From: Prevotella sp.
Lineage (GTDB): Bacteria > Bacteroidota > Bacteroidia > Bacteroidales > Bacteroidaceae
DNA: 64,000 nt
Assembly: GCA_017471245.1 (NCBI GenBank)
Contig: JAFUVB010000060.1
Location: 62,001 to 126,000, forward strand
Direction: 5' to 3'
Below the pieces are notes generated by a model, which was not told where the DNA came from, did not search any database, and worked only from the letters and a program-made list of their open reading frames with translations. The position numbers and the translations under genes are program-made. Positions 22,959 to 30,937 of the stretch are shown in pieces. Position 1 is the stretch's first letter. The number at the start of each line of letters is the position of its first letter.

Positions 22959-24974
22959 TTATAAGTCGTTTAATGCGTTGGCCTCGTAGTCCTCATTGAT
23001 GACTTCGGCCATTGGTTCCGGCTGTTTCATTTCGGGCTCAGCCGCATAGTCCGTTATTTCTTCCGTGGGGCTTTCAAAATCGGCCTGCCCCTTATCCATC
23101 ACCCGTAGCGGTGCGATGCCGTTACGCTTGACGTATGCCCCGAAATGGGCTATTTTCTTCTGCTGCTCTGTGAAGATGGCACGGTCATCGTCGGTCTGCT
23201 CGGCATCAGCCGTGTTGAACGTGCCAACGTTTTGGAGTTTGTCAATCATCATGTCGTTCTGATAGATCCAAACATCCACGGCCTCGCCCGCCTCATTGCA
23301 GAGATAGTAGGCTTCCACCTTCACATTGTTGGGCTCCAGTTTCTCAATGACCTCTGTCTGGCTCAGCCACCAGTCGCTACCCTGCACACGGCAATATGAG
23401 TTTCGGCGTATCGACGTGCTGACGTGTTCGCCGATGTACCTTGCCCACAGAGCACGGTCAAGGGGCTGCAATGTCGGGTTCATATTCTGCACCAGCACCT
23501 GCCAGCGGGTCATTCCCTTGTATTTCTTCTGGTTGGGGTGCAGCGTATTGTTGAACTGCTCAATATCTGCCATATCCTCGGCAATAAGCTGCTCCCAGGT
23601 GTAGTATTCCTGATCCTCATAGGTGTCGTTGAGTTCGTCAAACACCTTCTTGGCCTCAGTCCTGTAGTGGCGGTCCTTGGCATAGAAACGGCCAATGCCC
23701 AGATGGTTCCTGTGCTCCACACCCCGTTTCTTGGCACCGTTCATCTGCTCTGCGTATTTCTCCTGTGAGTTCTGAGGGGCGCAGAAACGAACAAACGGGA
23801 ACATCACGCCAGCCTTCAGGAATGAGTCACGCCACTGCGACATCAGATGGTTCTCCACCTCTACCTGTGCAGGGCATCCCCAGCCGTTGCGTTCTATCAG
23901 ATGGAACAATGAGCGGAAACAGTCAATCACCAGGTCGGTGTTCTTATTCCGGTTGTAGGCATAGCCGACAACACACTGGCTGGCTACATCGTAGGCGTAA
24001 TAAGCCTTGGGGCGCTGCTTGGTGTCCTTCAACTTGCGGGGCAGGTCACGGTCATCAAACGAGATCTTTGAGAAACTAAACTCTGGGGCGTGGCGGTGGA
24101 CGTGTGGCATCACCTCGTGCATGTAGGTGGTCCAGGACATTTGCAGATGATCCACAAGCACACGGTTCTTTGGCATATTCAGATAGTTGTTGATGGTGGT
24201 CTCGCTCAATACCATCGGCTCACCTGTCTTATCCGTGAAATCGTCGGGATTGAACATTTCGCCGGTCTCAGGATCGTACACGTCCAGTTCTCCGCATACA
24301 AACTGGTTATACATTTCAGCGACAGTCGAATTGAATGGTTTGTTGGGCAGTACGGCAATACCAAGGATTAGGCGCTCTGTCCTGTGATCCACCTTGCGGG
24401 CTGACTGGTTGCCAAACTTGCCGCTGACAAGGCAAATATAGCCGTCACGCTTATACTCAGCCACCTTCTTTCTGAAACGCATCGTTGAGGCTGGCAAGGT
24501 GTGACCGTACAGTTCACGCAGACAGTCAATCACCGTTGCCATTTCATCCCAGTTGTAGCGGTTTCCAAACATCTTCTGACACATCGATGCCCTGTCGTAG
24601 AGTTTGATGCAACAGTTAAGAACGGAGGCGTTGATGGTGTATTCCTTCACCTTGTCTGCTGGCAGATCCACACCGGTATTGCGCTTGTCGAAGAAAAACG
24701 AATAGGCAGCTGCGTCGCGCTCATAGTTCTTCTTAACCCACTCCATCAGCCTCGTGCGGTTGCCGTCAGGGTACAGTTTCTTAACCTCGGCCTTGTATTT
24801 GTCAGGCAGAGAGTCCACGGCAACCAGGGCGTAGTTGCCCTGGCCGTGTGCCTTGCGCACCACGCACATCTGACCACGGCGGGACAGGTTCTTATAGTTG
24901 GCCGCACTCATAATGCCGCCACCCACCAGATCATCATAGCTCACACATGCCACGTTGCCGTAATACTCTAACAT
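22959..24974 (-). CDS. Mu-type DDE transposase (MuA homologue)
   Basis: A 671-residue protein with the Mu layout: N-terminal wHTH-like DNA-binding region, end-binding part (to about 290), RNase H-fold catalytic core and a C-terminal MuB-contact region. The core begins SKISFDDRDLPRK (D307/D308), continues KAYYAYDVASQCVVGY, and has VEVENHLMS (E372/E374) where other Mu transposases carry an Asp-Asn pair, then SQEKYAEQMNGAKK with E409 as the likely third carboxylate. It performs strand cleavage and joining at the phage ends with 5-bp target duplication. First large gene of the leftward early operon. Confidence 0.92.
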   Translation of the reverse strand: MLEYYGNVACVSYDDLVGGGIMSAANYKNLSRRGQMCVVRKAHGQGNYALVAVDSLPDKYKAEVKKLYPDGNRTRLMEWVKKNYERDAAAYSFFFDKRNTGVDLPADKVKEYTINASVLNCCIKLYDRASMCQKMFGNRYNWDEMATVIDCLRELYGHTLPASTMRFRKKVAEYKRDGYICLVSGKFGNQSARKVDHRTERLILGIAVLPNKPFNSTVAEMYNQFVCGELDVYDPETGEMFNPDDFTDKTGEPMVLSETTINNYLNMPKNRVLVDHLQMSWTTYMHEVMPHVHRHAPEFSFSKISFDDRDLPRKLKDTKQRPKAYYAYDVASQCVVGYAYNRNKNTDLVIDCFRSLFHLIERNGWGCPAQVEVENHLMSQWRDSFLKAGVMFPFVRFCAPQNSQEKYAEQMNGAKKRGVEHRNHLGIGRFYAKDRHYRTEAKKVFDELNDTYEDQEYYTWEQLIAEDMADIEQFNNTLHPNQKKYKGMTRWQVLVQNMNPTLQPLDRALWARYIGEHVSTSIRRNSYCRVQGSDWWLSQTEVIEKLEPNNVKVEAYYLCNEAGEAVDVWIYQNDMMIDKLQNVGTFNTADAEQTDDDRAIFTEQQKKIAHFGAYVKRNGIAPLRVMDKGQADFESPTEEITDYAAEPEMKQPEPMAEVINEDYEANALNDL

Positions 24975-24993
24975 AACTCTTCCTGATTAGTGG

Positions 24994-25365
24994 TTAAAAT
25001 GCAGCCGCATACTCTTGCAGCACGTAGATCTGGGTCACCAAGATGTTCTCCTGGCGCATACGGGTCTTACCCTTGTAGTCCACCCGGGCATTGCCTGTGC
25101 TCTTGTCGATGGTCAGAACGGCACCATTGCCAAAGGTCTGCACCATAGTCCCGTTCTTCTCGTCGTGGATGGTCTCGCACTCCGGCAGGCTGACAGTCGG
25201 CACACCTCCATTCTTCAGGGCCATCATCCTGATCTTCACGGCAGTCTCAGTCTGCCCCTTCTTGGCATCATAGCGCAGGGCACTCCGCACTGTCGTTTCT
25301 GTCACTCCAAACGTCTTGGCAATCTTCCTGCGCAAGTCGTCACTAACCTTGATTCTCTTATCCAT
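24994..25365 (-). CDS. Ner-like early transcription regulator (helix-turn-helix)
   Basis: A 123-residue protein whose first 45 residues form a HTH (SDDLRRKIAKTFGVTETTVRSALRY). The rest has strands GTMVQTFGNGAVLTIDKSTG and RVDYKGKTRMRQENILVTQI, possibly a small dimer or effector region. Located between the control region and the transposase, the position of ner in Mu, whose product turns down early transcription. Longer than Mu Ner (75 residues), so the call is by position and the HTH. Confidence 0.65.
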   Translation of the reverse strand: MDKRIKVSDDLRRKIAKTFGVTETTVRSALRYDAKKGQTETAVKIRMMALKNGGVPTVSLPECETIHDEKNGTMVQTFGNGAVLTIDKSTGNARVDYKGKTRMRQENILVTQIYVLQEYAAAF

Positions 25366-25385
25366 AACTGTAACTATTTTGATGA

Positions 25386-25811
25386 TTACTTAAGATTCTC
25401 GACAATATATTCTATCTCAACGGGTGTAAAGGCAATGCCTCTCTTTACCTTGCGCTTGATTACTTCAACAGTTCCCACGAGCCACCAAGCCGTTTTCTCC
25501 AATTCCTTGCGAATGTGGCTACAGCAATCTTCCATGCTGCTAATCTCCAATACTGCTGTGGCTACGTCACTTCTGATCTCGTCAGCCTCTTTAAGCATGG
25601 TCTTGTGTTCATCCAAGGCATCCTTCATCCGCTGGTGTTCACGCTCAATCCTGTGCAGCAATTCCAAACGGCCTTCAAATGACAGATACAACTTACAGAA
25701 CACGTCTTTATCAATGTCGTCACCACACGCTATATAAAGCGCATTGATGCCGTTGAACTCATCAGTAGTAACACTGAGTTTTGTTCTTTCTTCAAATTCG
25801 TTTTGTAGCAT
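25386..25811 (-). CDS. Hypothetical early phage protein, helical
   Basis: First gene of the leftward early operon, 141 residues. Mostly alpha-helical with a coiled-coil-like run (LHRIEREHQRMKDALDEHKT) and a C-terminal basic stretch (EVIKRKVKRGIAFTPVEIEY). The early promoter at 25895-25926 would give a 5' leader of about 75 bases. No family recognised. Confidence 0.6.
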   Translation of the reverse strand: MLQNEFEERTKLSVTTDEFNGINALYIACGDDIDKDVFCKLYLSFEGRLELLHRIEREHQRMKDALDEHKTMLKEADEIRSDVATAVLEISSMEDCCSHIRKELEKTAWWLVGTVEVIKRKVKRGIAFTPVEIEYIVENLK

Positions 25812-25859
25812 AATTCCTATTTTTAACCGTTAATATTCTTTTTTCTGCGGCCTTTTTTG

Positions 25860-25867
25860 TATCTTTG
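25860..25867 (+). promoter_or_regulatory. Repressor promoter, -7 box
   Basis: TATCTTTG, an exact TAnnTTTG element, 85 bp before the repressor ATG. The region 20 bp upstream is T-rich but lacks a clean TTTG. Start of transcription would fall near 25873. Confidence 0.6.
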
Positions 25868-25894
25868 CCGCGCAGTTTTGAGTGAAACCCGCTG

Positions 25895-25926
25895 CAAAGA
25901 TAGTGATTTCTCACGAAACCACCAAA
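25895..25926 (-). promoter_or_regulatory. Phage early (lytic) promoter
   Basis: On the minus strand a TTTG at 25926-25923, 20 bp, then TATCTTTG at 25902-25895: a full match to the Bacteroidetes promoter consensus. It drives leftward transcription into the 141-residue gene, ner-like gene and transposase. Its -33 box lies inside the 25-bp repeat that recurs in the repressor gene. Confidence 0.72.
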
Positions 25927-25943
25927 TAAAAATCGAAAAAAAT
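25919..25943. repeat. 25-bp exact direct repeat, copy 1 (control region)
   Basis: Begins CCACCAAATAAAAATCG and ends in a run of A then T; identical to 26200-26224. It covers the -33 box of the early promoter and ends 9 bp before the repressor start codon. Flanking bases are also similar (TCAC-AAA-CC). Confidence 0.85.
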
Positions 25944-25951
25944 CACGATTT

Positions 25952-26659
25952 ATGGCAAAAAATAGCGAAAATATCGCGACCATTCACGAAAGATTGGCCC
26001 TTTGCGTTCAAATCTTCGGTGACGGAAAGAACACCGCGTTTGCTGAAAAACTCGGTGTAAGTGAAGGCAATATACGTGGCTACATAAAAGGAGTAGTGCC
26101 AAAAGCCGACGTTTTAGAAAGAATCGTGAGAACTTACGACATTTCACCAGAATGGCTTTTGACGGGTATAGGCGATATTAGAAAAAATGACTCACAAAGC
26201 CACCAAATAAAAATCGAAAAAAATGCAGATTATGAAGAAAATTCTTCCGTCAGCCAAGATCCGTCCATAGGAGTGCCATATTACGATGTAGATTTCATTG
26301 GAGGCTTCAGCGAGGTATTCAACTCCCAGACTACAGTCCCGGCCTGTAATATTGTGGCACCTGGCTTTGAGAAAGCATCATTGTGGTGCAATGTCACAGG
26401 CCACTCAATGGAGCCAAAGATAAACCACGGCGATATTATTGCCCTCCGCCAATGTACCATCGACGATGTGCAATATGGCGAGATATACGCCGTCGTACTC
26501 GACAAGTTCCGCACCATCAAGATCCTCCGCAAAGGAAGCACCCCCGACGTGTTCCGATATGTCCCCATCAATCGTGCCGAATATGATGATCAGGAATTCC
26601 CCATCAGGCGCATCATCACTATCTTTGAGGTCATAGGCAGTATGAGCAAGTTTTTTTAA
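25952..26659 (+). CDS. CI/LexA-type phage repressor (HTH + S24 peptidase domain)
   Basis: A 235-residue repressor. The N-terminal HTH has FAEKLGVSEGNIRGYIKGVV (residues 30-49) and ISPEWLLTGIGD. The C-terminal S24 domain has GHSMEPKINHGD with Ser152 as nucleophile and RTIKILRK with Lys190 as base; the linker near VDFIGGFSEVF (113-123) includes a Gly-Gly candidate for self-cleavage. It should hold the lytic promoters shut in the lysogen and be inactivated in DNA damage. Mu's own repressor lacks an S24 domain, so this is a lambda-type switch in a Mu-like phage. Residues 84-91 (HQIKIEKN) are encoded by the second copy of the 25-bp repeat. Confidence 0.9.
   Translation: MAKNSENIATIHERLALCVQIFGDGKNTAFAEKLGVSEGNIRGYIKGVVPKADVLERIVRTYDISPEWLLTGIGDIRKNDSQSHQIKIEKNADYEENSSVSQDPSIGVPYYDVDFIGGFSEVFNSQTTVPACNIVAPGFEKASLWCNVTGHSMEPKINHGDIIALRQCTIDDVQYGEIYAVVLDKFRTIKILRKGSTPDVFRYVPINRAEYDDQEFPIRRIITIFEVIGSMSKFF
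26200..26224. repeat. 25-bp exact direct repeat, copy 2 (inside repressor gene)
   Basis: Identical to 25919-25943 and in the same orientation, 281 bp apart. Lies in the linker-coding part of the repressor, between DNA-binding and peptidase domains. Confidence 0.85.
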
Positions 26660-26672
26660 TCCCATTTAAACA

Positions 26673-27149
26673 ATGAGAAAAGGCATTTTGATTCTCCTGT
26701 CGCTCCTTGCTTGCTTGGCATCCTGTTCTGACAGTAGTGACTCCACCGATATAGTGGGGAAGCAGTACGTTTTCAAGAATGACACTTTGACTGTCAGCGT
26801 TTCATTCCTCGGCAATAACAGTGCAACTATGCAAGCCTTTAACCGTGGAGTGGTTTGTTTCTCCAATGTTGTGTCTGCATACTACTCCGGCGAATATCCC
26901 TCTATTGTGTTTGAGTGCCACGAATCAAACATTTATCAGTTCCCTAAGCAATCAGATAGTTATCTGTTTACTATGAATTGCCAGTTTGCGGCAGTTTCCT
27001 CTTTCGATGCTACTGTCACAAGCAATGACTTGCGCACTATCTATGAGGACAAGCCCTTCCAACTCCCTACTCGTATGCACTTCACTGAGTATGCCGGGAC
27101 GTTAGACGTTAATGGCGATGGCTTGCTGGACGAAATGTTTGCCCCTTGA
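26673..27149 (+). CDS. Putative lipoprotein, co-transcribed with the repressor
   Basis: A 158-residue protein with a lipoprotein signal (ILILLSLLACLASC, Cys19) followed by a Ser/Asp-rich tether (SDSSDSTD). The mature part is strand-rich, TLTVSVSFLGNNSATMQAFN and YPSIVFECHESNIY, and ends with TLDVNGDGLLDEMF, a Ca-binding-like DxNGDG loop. It starts 13 bp after the repressor, so it should be expressed in the lysogen. Surface lipoproteins in that position often alter the host envelope or block superinfection; function not shown by the sequence. Confidence 0.7.
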   Translation: MRKGILILLSLLACLASCSDSSDSTDIVGKQYVFKNDTLTVSVSFLGNNSATMQAFNRGVVCFSNVVSAYYSGEYPSIVFECHESNIYQFPKQSDSYLFTMNCQFAAVSSFDATVTSNDLRTIYEDKPFQLPTRMHFTEYAGTLDVNGDGLLDEMFAP

Positions 27150-27525
27150 CTACCCCCGGGGCTACCCCCTGACACCCTTACCCCCTTAGGGAAGCCGCTC
27201 TATAAGTGTTAAATGCCTGATATATAGTACATATAATAAGGTGGAACACCAAAAATGTGGTATATTATAGGGGGGGTATCACCACATTTTTCGGCATAAT
27301 TAAGAAATATTATACATAGACACCCCCACAACTTAACACTAAATTTTGAGGTGGTTTGAATCCCCTAACCCCGTTTCTTGAATCCCCAAAATGACACCCC
27401 AAGCGAATCCCCAACCCCTAAAAACACCACTTTCGGCCACAAAAATAGGGAGCCACAAAGCCCCCTCCAGATAGTTCAGTATACCGGCGTATTACGACGG
27501 TCTAAAAACGCCGTTCTAAGCCCTT
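27150..27525. other. Noncoding stretch with a hairpin and short C-rich repeats
   Basis: No convincing gene. It contains an 11-bp perfect inverted repeat (AAAAATGTGGT at 27251-27261, ACCACATTTTT at 27281-27291) around a loop with a G7 run, then three GAATCCCC(T/A)A motifs between 27357 and 27413. The hairpin ends in a T run and could end lipoprotein transcription. Confidence 0.55.
27251..27291 (+). terminator. Possible terminator hairpin after the lipoprotein gene
   Basis: Stem of 11 bp, loop of 19 bases, right arm ending TTTTT. The loop is long for an intrinsic terminator and the stem is weak, so an operator or recombination role is also possible. Confidence 0.4.
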
Positions 27526-27756
27526 TTAATCGCCATCCTTGTCACCTGCCTTGTGGTGGCAAGAAATCAGCGTAGATGCCTTAATTACAGCCTTTTCGTT
27601 GTGCACTACGTGGCCTTTGTTAAGCCCTGCGTTAAGTAGCCAATGTTTACTCACTCCGATGTCCTCACGGCCTAAAACCGTGAACACCGCTGAAATACTG
27701 CTGAAATAGAAGTCTTTACGCTTCCCTATCAAATGTACGTGTACCACTTTTGCCAT
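27526..27756 (-). CDS. Small conserved-looking phage-end protein
   Basis: A 76-residue protein (MAKVVHVHLIGKRKDFYFSS...). It reads as a compact beta-rich fold: KVVHVHLIGKRKDFYFSSIS, then SAVFTVLGREDIGVSKHWLL. Starts of this type (xVHVxLxxKxxxYYF) occur in small proteins of Bacteroidetes mobile elements, usually of unknown role. A TAACTTTG box lies 27 bp upstream. It is the last gene before the phage end and points into the phage. Confidence 0.6.
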   Translation of the reverse strand: MAKVVHVHLIGKRKDFYFSSISAVFTVLGREDIGVSKHWLLNAGLNKGHVVHNEKAVIKASTLISCHHKAGDKDGD

Positions 27757-27782
27757 ATCTGAATTTTTTCGCTTATCGCTTG

Positions 27783-27790
27783 CAAAGTTA
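27783..27790 (-). promoter_or_regulatory. Promoter -7 box for the phage-end gene
   Basis: TAACTTTG on the minus strand, with CTTG (one off TTTG) 18 bp upstream at 27812-27809. Transcript would start near 27777, about 20 bp before the ATG at 27756. Confidence 0.5.
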
Positions 27791-27799
27791 CTAAATAAT

Positions 27800-28097
27800 T
27801 ATTATATGCAAGGTTTTTAGTATTATAATTTTTAAAATTGGCTCAAAATTAATAGCCAGGCAGACGGCCCAGCCATATTCATAAACCCAACTATCAGCAC
27901 ACGTTATTCAAGCCTTTCACGCCGCCGTGCACACGTTTTAATCCCAAAATCAAAGCAAAATCAAACCTGATCCAACTTTTTGAGCATTTCGTTTTTTGTG
28001 CTTTTCGCTCTCTCAATCTTCCGAAACCCTAATAAATAAAGGACTTTCAGGCGTTTTCGTCTATCCAACCTTTATAAACGTTTCGTTCTGTGCCCCA
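27800..28097. other. Prophage end region with repeated transposase-site-like motifs
   Basis: No gene. Two related motifs, TTTCGTTTTTTGTGC near 27988-28002 and TTTCGTTCTGTGC at 28081-28093, lie 90 bp apart in the same orientation, with a GCGTTTTCGTC between them. Read from the outer edge the end begins TGGGGCACAGAACG, satisfying the TG/CA rule of transposable phages. Next five bases TAGCT would be the target duplication. Confidence 0.55.
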
Positions 28098-29367
28098 TAG
28101 CTACACGTTGTTTGCATCTATGCGTTATGACAAGACAAATCTCTTCGGACGTTCCAGTAAATACCGCGATACGCCTACTTGGTCAATCGGTGGCAAGTGG
28201 AATCTTGCCAAGGAGTCATTCTTCCATTTGTCAGCTATAGACCGTTTGGCGCTAAAGGCTTCCTATGGACTGTCAGGAAATATCGATAAGAGCACATCAC
28301 CTTATCTTATCGCATGGTCTGGTCTGGATATGTTTTCTGGAATGCCTGTACTCACGATCAACAACCCGGAGAACAAAGATCTGAGATGGGAGAAGGTATA
28401 TACATTCAATTTGGGAATGGAGCTTAGTGCCTGGAGAAACAGATTCAACTTCAATCTTGACTTCTATGACCGACCTACTCGTGATGCCCTTGGACAGACA
28501 ATCATCGACCCGACGCTGGGTTTCGATACTGTTATGAAGAATACGGCTAATCTTCTTAACCGAGGTTTTGACCTGAGCATTGGTGGTATACCCGTGAAGA
28601 CAAATAATTTCAGTTGGAATACAACATTTACATTCTCATACAACTACAACAAGGTTACAAAGGTGCTCTCAGGAGAACCGTCTGTTAATGTGGCATTGCA
28701 AAACAATGCCCTTGAGGGAAAACCGGTCGATTATGTGATGGTATATCGTCTCGGTAAACTGGATAGTGAGGGTCAGCCCCAGCTTATGGATGCGACAGGT
28801 AACCTGTACAATTATCAGGCAACGGGTGCCTTTACCCTTGATGACCTCGCCTATCTGGGACGCCTATCACCCAAATACTATGGCGCATGGAGTAATACGT
28901 TGCGTTACAAGGCGTTCGACTTCGCATGTATGTTCACCTACAAGATGGGGCATAAGATGATGATGCCAAACATCAGTAACGTAGATTATGGCGAGCGTCC
29001 TTACGCCGACTTTGCCAACCGTTGGATGAAGGCAGGTGATGAGGAAAAGACCTGGATTCCGAAAGATCCTGTTGATGGACATGGAATGGATTATATTTAT
29101 GCTGTCACCCAGAACGACCATATGGTGGAGAGCGGAAACCTCATCCGTCTGAAGTCTGTCAGTCTTGGTTACGACTTTACCTCCTTACTCAAAAAAGGCG
29201 CATTGGTGAAGTCTCTCTATGCTAAGGTTTCTGCTGAGAATGTATGGTATCATGCTGCCAACCGCGATGGCATAGATCCTGATAATGTACGTAGCGGTGA
29301 TAGAGGCATGACCTATTACGGTGACCTGCCACACTACTATACACTCACACTGAATGTGAACTTCTAA
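28098..29367 (+). pseudogene. SusC/RagA-family TonB-dependent transporter, 3' part only (interrupted by prophage)
   Basis: About 422 residues of the C-terminal barrel of a SusC-type outer membrane transporter: YTLFASMRYDKTNLFG, TPTWSIGGKWNLAKE, NPDNVRSGDRGMTYYG-like strands and the terminal YYTLTLNVNF. Intact proteins are about 1000 residues, with plug and N-terminal barrel; those are missing because the reading frame meets the prophage end at about 28097. The rest is expected beyond the other prophage end. Any start codon here (e.g. GTG at 28090, within phage sequence) is a chance one. The partner susD follows at once. The lysogen should lack this import function unless the phage excises. 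Confidence 0.85.
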
Positions 29368-29377
29368 CCAATGTGTC

Positions 29378-30856
29378 ATGACAAAAATTAATAGTGAGAT
29401 GATTATGAAAACAAATATATTAAGAAAAGCAGCTGTTCTGACTACTGTCGTCCTTGTGTTAGGGAGTGCGGCCTTTTTTACCAGCTGTAATGATTTCGTG
29501 GACATCGTTCCTAAGGGAAGTGCCATCCCTTCTACCGTAGATGATCTTGGTAAACTCATGAACAACTCATTTGCCAGTATTGCAGGAGAGAACTTCGGCC
29601 TGGCAGATGTGTGTTACAATGTTGTTAACGTAGAGTTGTTGTCGGATGACTATACTGGCAGCGATCAGCCCACCGACATGTATTATTCGTATTTCCATGA
29701 TGACCCCAGTTACTATAATATGGTTACTTGGAATGACGTGATATATTCGCCTGCCGAACAGGATAACAATTGGAATGGATTGTATAAGTCGAACTATATC
29801 GTGAACTACATCCTTGAGAATATCGACGATGCGGCAGATGGCTACGAATATAAGCGTAATGAGGTGAAAGGGCGCGCGCTGGTGCATAGGGCCTTGAACT
29901 TCTTCATCCTGACAAACCTCTATGGAAAGGCGTACAACGCTTCTACCGCTGCAAGCGACCTGGGCGTTCCCTTGCTGATGGAGTCGGATATCAATGCCAT
30001 GCCGGCGCGGGCAACGGTGAAAGAGTGCTACGAGCAGATACTCAGTGATGTAAATCAGGCGGTCGATCTGTTAGAGGAGCCGGTGGCAACGTATAAGCAT
30101 TTGCCATGCAAGGCGGCTGCTATTGCGCTTCGTGCACGCGTCAACCTCTATATGGGTAACTTCGAGAAAGCCCTTGATGACGCGCGTGCTGCTGTGCAGA
30201 TGCAATCGTTTATGTATGACTATAACGATTTCGCAGGTGCAATAGGAGCACCCTCTCCCTATTCTGTTGTTGCATTTGGCTATCCCGGGGATACACGTAT
30301 CTACAATCAGGAACTGATCTTTGTGCGCCCGAACACCAGTTTTGCTGCCATGTCGAGCCCCAGCGATGAGTTCAACAAGATACTTGATTACGACAACGAC
30401 CTGCGCGCATTGTTATTCTTCACCAATTTGTATGGTTCACGCCCAATCTCGATGATGCGCACTCAGCAGTCGGGTATCAGTGTCAGTGAGATGTATCTTA
30501 CCATTGCAGAGGCAGCTTTGCGTAAATCTTCTCCTGATGTTAATACGGCAAAGGAAGCCTTGGATAAGGTAAGGGTGAACCGCTATCTGGCAGATAGCTA
30601 TCAACCGACCACCATCACTAATGCTGACGATCTGTTGCAGGAGGTGATCAAGGAACGTCGCCGCGAGGTTTCTTTCTGTGTCACTTCTTTTATGGATATG
30701 AAACGTTGGAACTGTGACTCACGGACAGCCAGGACGATGACACGAACCATCTTCGGGCAGACATATACGATGGCACCTAATGATCCTCGTTATTGCATGC
30801 CTATTCCTCCATACGTGATGCAATTGAATCCGAATCTGGTGGATAATGAGCGATAA
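29378..30856 (+). CDS. SusD/RagB-family outer-membrane lipoprotein
   Basis: The real start is probably the ATG at 29405 (MKTNILRKAAVL), giving 483 residues; the signal ends in AAFFTSC with the lipid-bearing Cys. SusD features: DFVDIVPKGSAIPSTVDDLG near the N-terminus, WNGLYKSNYIVNYILENIDD, TPR-like KGRALVHRALNFFILTNLYG, RARVNLYMGNFEKALDDARA and the C-terminal VIKERRREVSFCVTSFMDMKRWN. SusD proteins form the lid of SusC transporters and bind glycan or peptide. Substrate cannot be told. Its upstream partner is cut by the prophage, which may also cut off its promoter. Confidence 0.9.
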   Translation: MTKINSEMIMKTNILRKAAVLTTVVLVLGSAAFFTSCNDFVDIVPKGSAIPSTVDDLGKLMNNSFASIAGENFGLADVCYNVVNVELLSDDYTGSDQPTDMYYSYFHDDPSYYNMVTWNDVIYSPAEQDNNWNGLYKSNYIVNYILENIDDAADGYEYKRNEVKGRALVHRALNFFILTNLYGKAYNASTAASDLGVPLLMESDINAMPARATVKECYEQILSDVNQAVDLLEEPVATYKHLPCKAAAIALRARVNLYMGNFEKALDDARAAVQMQSFMYDYNDFAGAIGAPSPYSVVAFGYPGDTRIYNQELIFVRPNTSFAAMSSPSDEFNKILDYDNDLRALLFFTNLYGSRPISMMRTQQSGISVSEMYLTIAEAALRKSSPDVNTAKEALDKVRVNRYLADSYQPTTITNADDLLQEVIKERRREVSFCVTSFMDMKRWNCDSRTARTMTRTIFGQTYTMAPNDPRYCMPIPPYVMQLNPNLVDNER

Positions 30857-30937
30857 GCAAATCTTTTTTGCAACTTTTCTGATAATCATTACGTCAAAAT
30901 AAGCAGTAACAAACAAATACTTTTAAATACAAATCTA

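Larger units (their letters stand above)
1..28097 (-). mobile_element. Mu-like transposable prophage (incomplete at the left window edge)
   Basis: A continuous block of phage genes with the Mu hallmarks: a DDE transposase and MuB-type ATPase next to a Ner-like regulator and a CI-like repressor, gp16, DUF3164, gp27/28/29/30-like packaging genes, gp31, gp36 and gp37 relatives, protease-scaffold, capsid and tail genes. The right limit is placed at 28097 because the sequence there ends in CA, as transposable phage ends do, is preceded by repeated transposase-site-like motifs, and is followed directly by the 3' part of a susC gene. The other end, with the rest of the tail fibre and anything after it, is outside the window. 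The exact end is inferred, not proven. Confidence 0.88.

Noticed and set aside
27378..27575. Small rightward ORF in the phage end region
   Set aside because: Low-complexity Pro/Thr/Lys sequence from C-rich repeats, overlapping a better leftward gene.
1..28097. Diversity-generating retroelement, as known in some Bacteroides Mu-like phages
   Set aside because: No reverse transcriptase gene and no template/variable repeat pair found inside the window; it could lie left of position 1.
28090..28098. GTG at 28090 as a true start of the SusC protein
   Set aside because: It falls in the phage end; the protein lacks the signal peptide and plug of SusC, so the ORF is a remnant.
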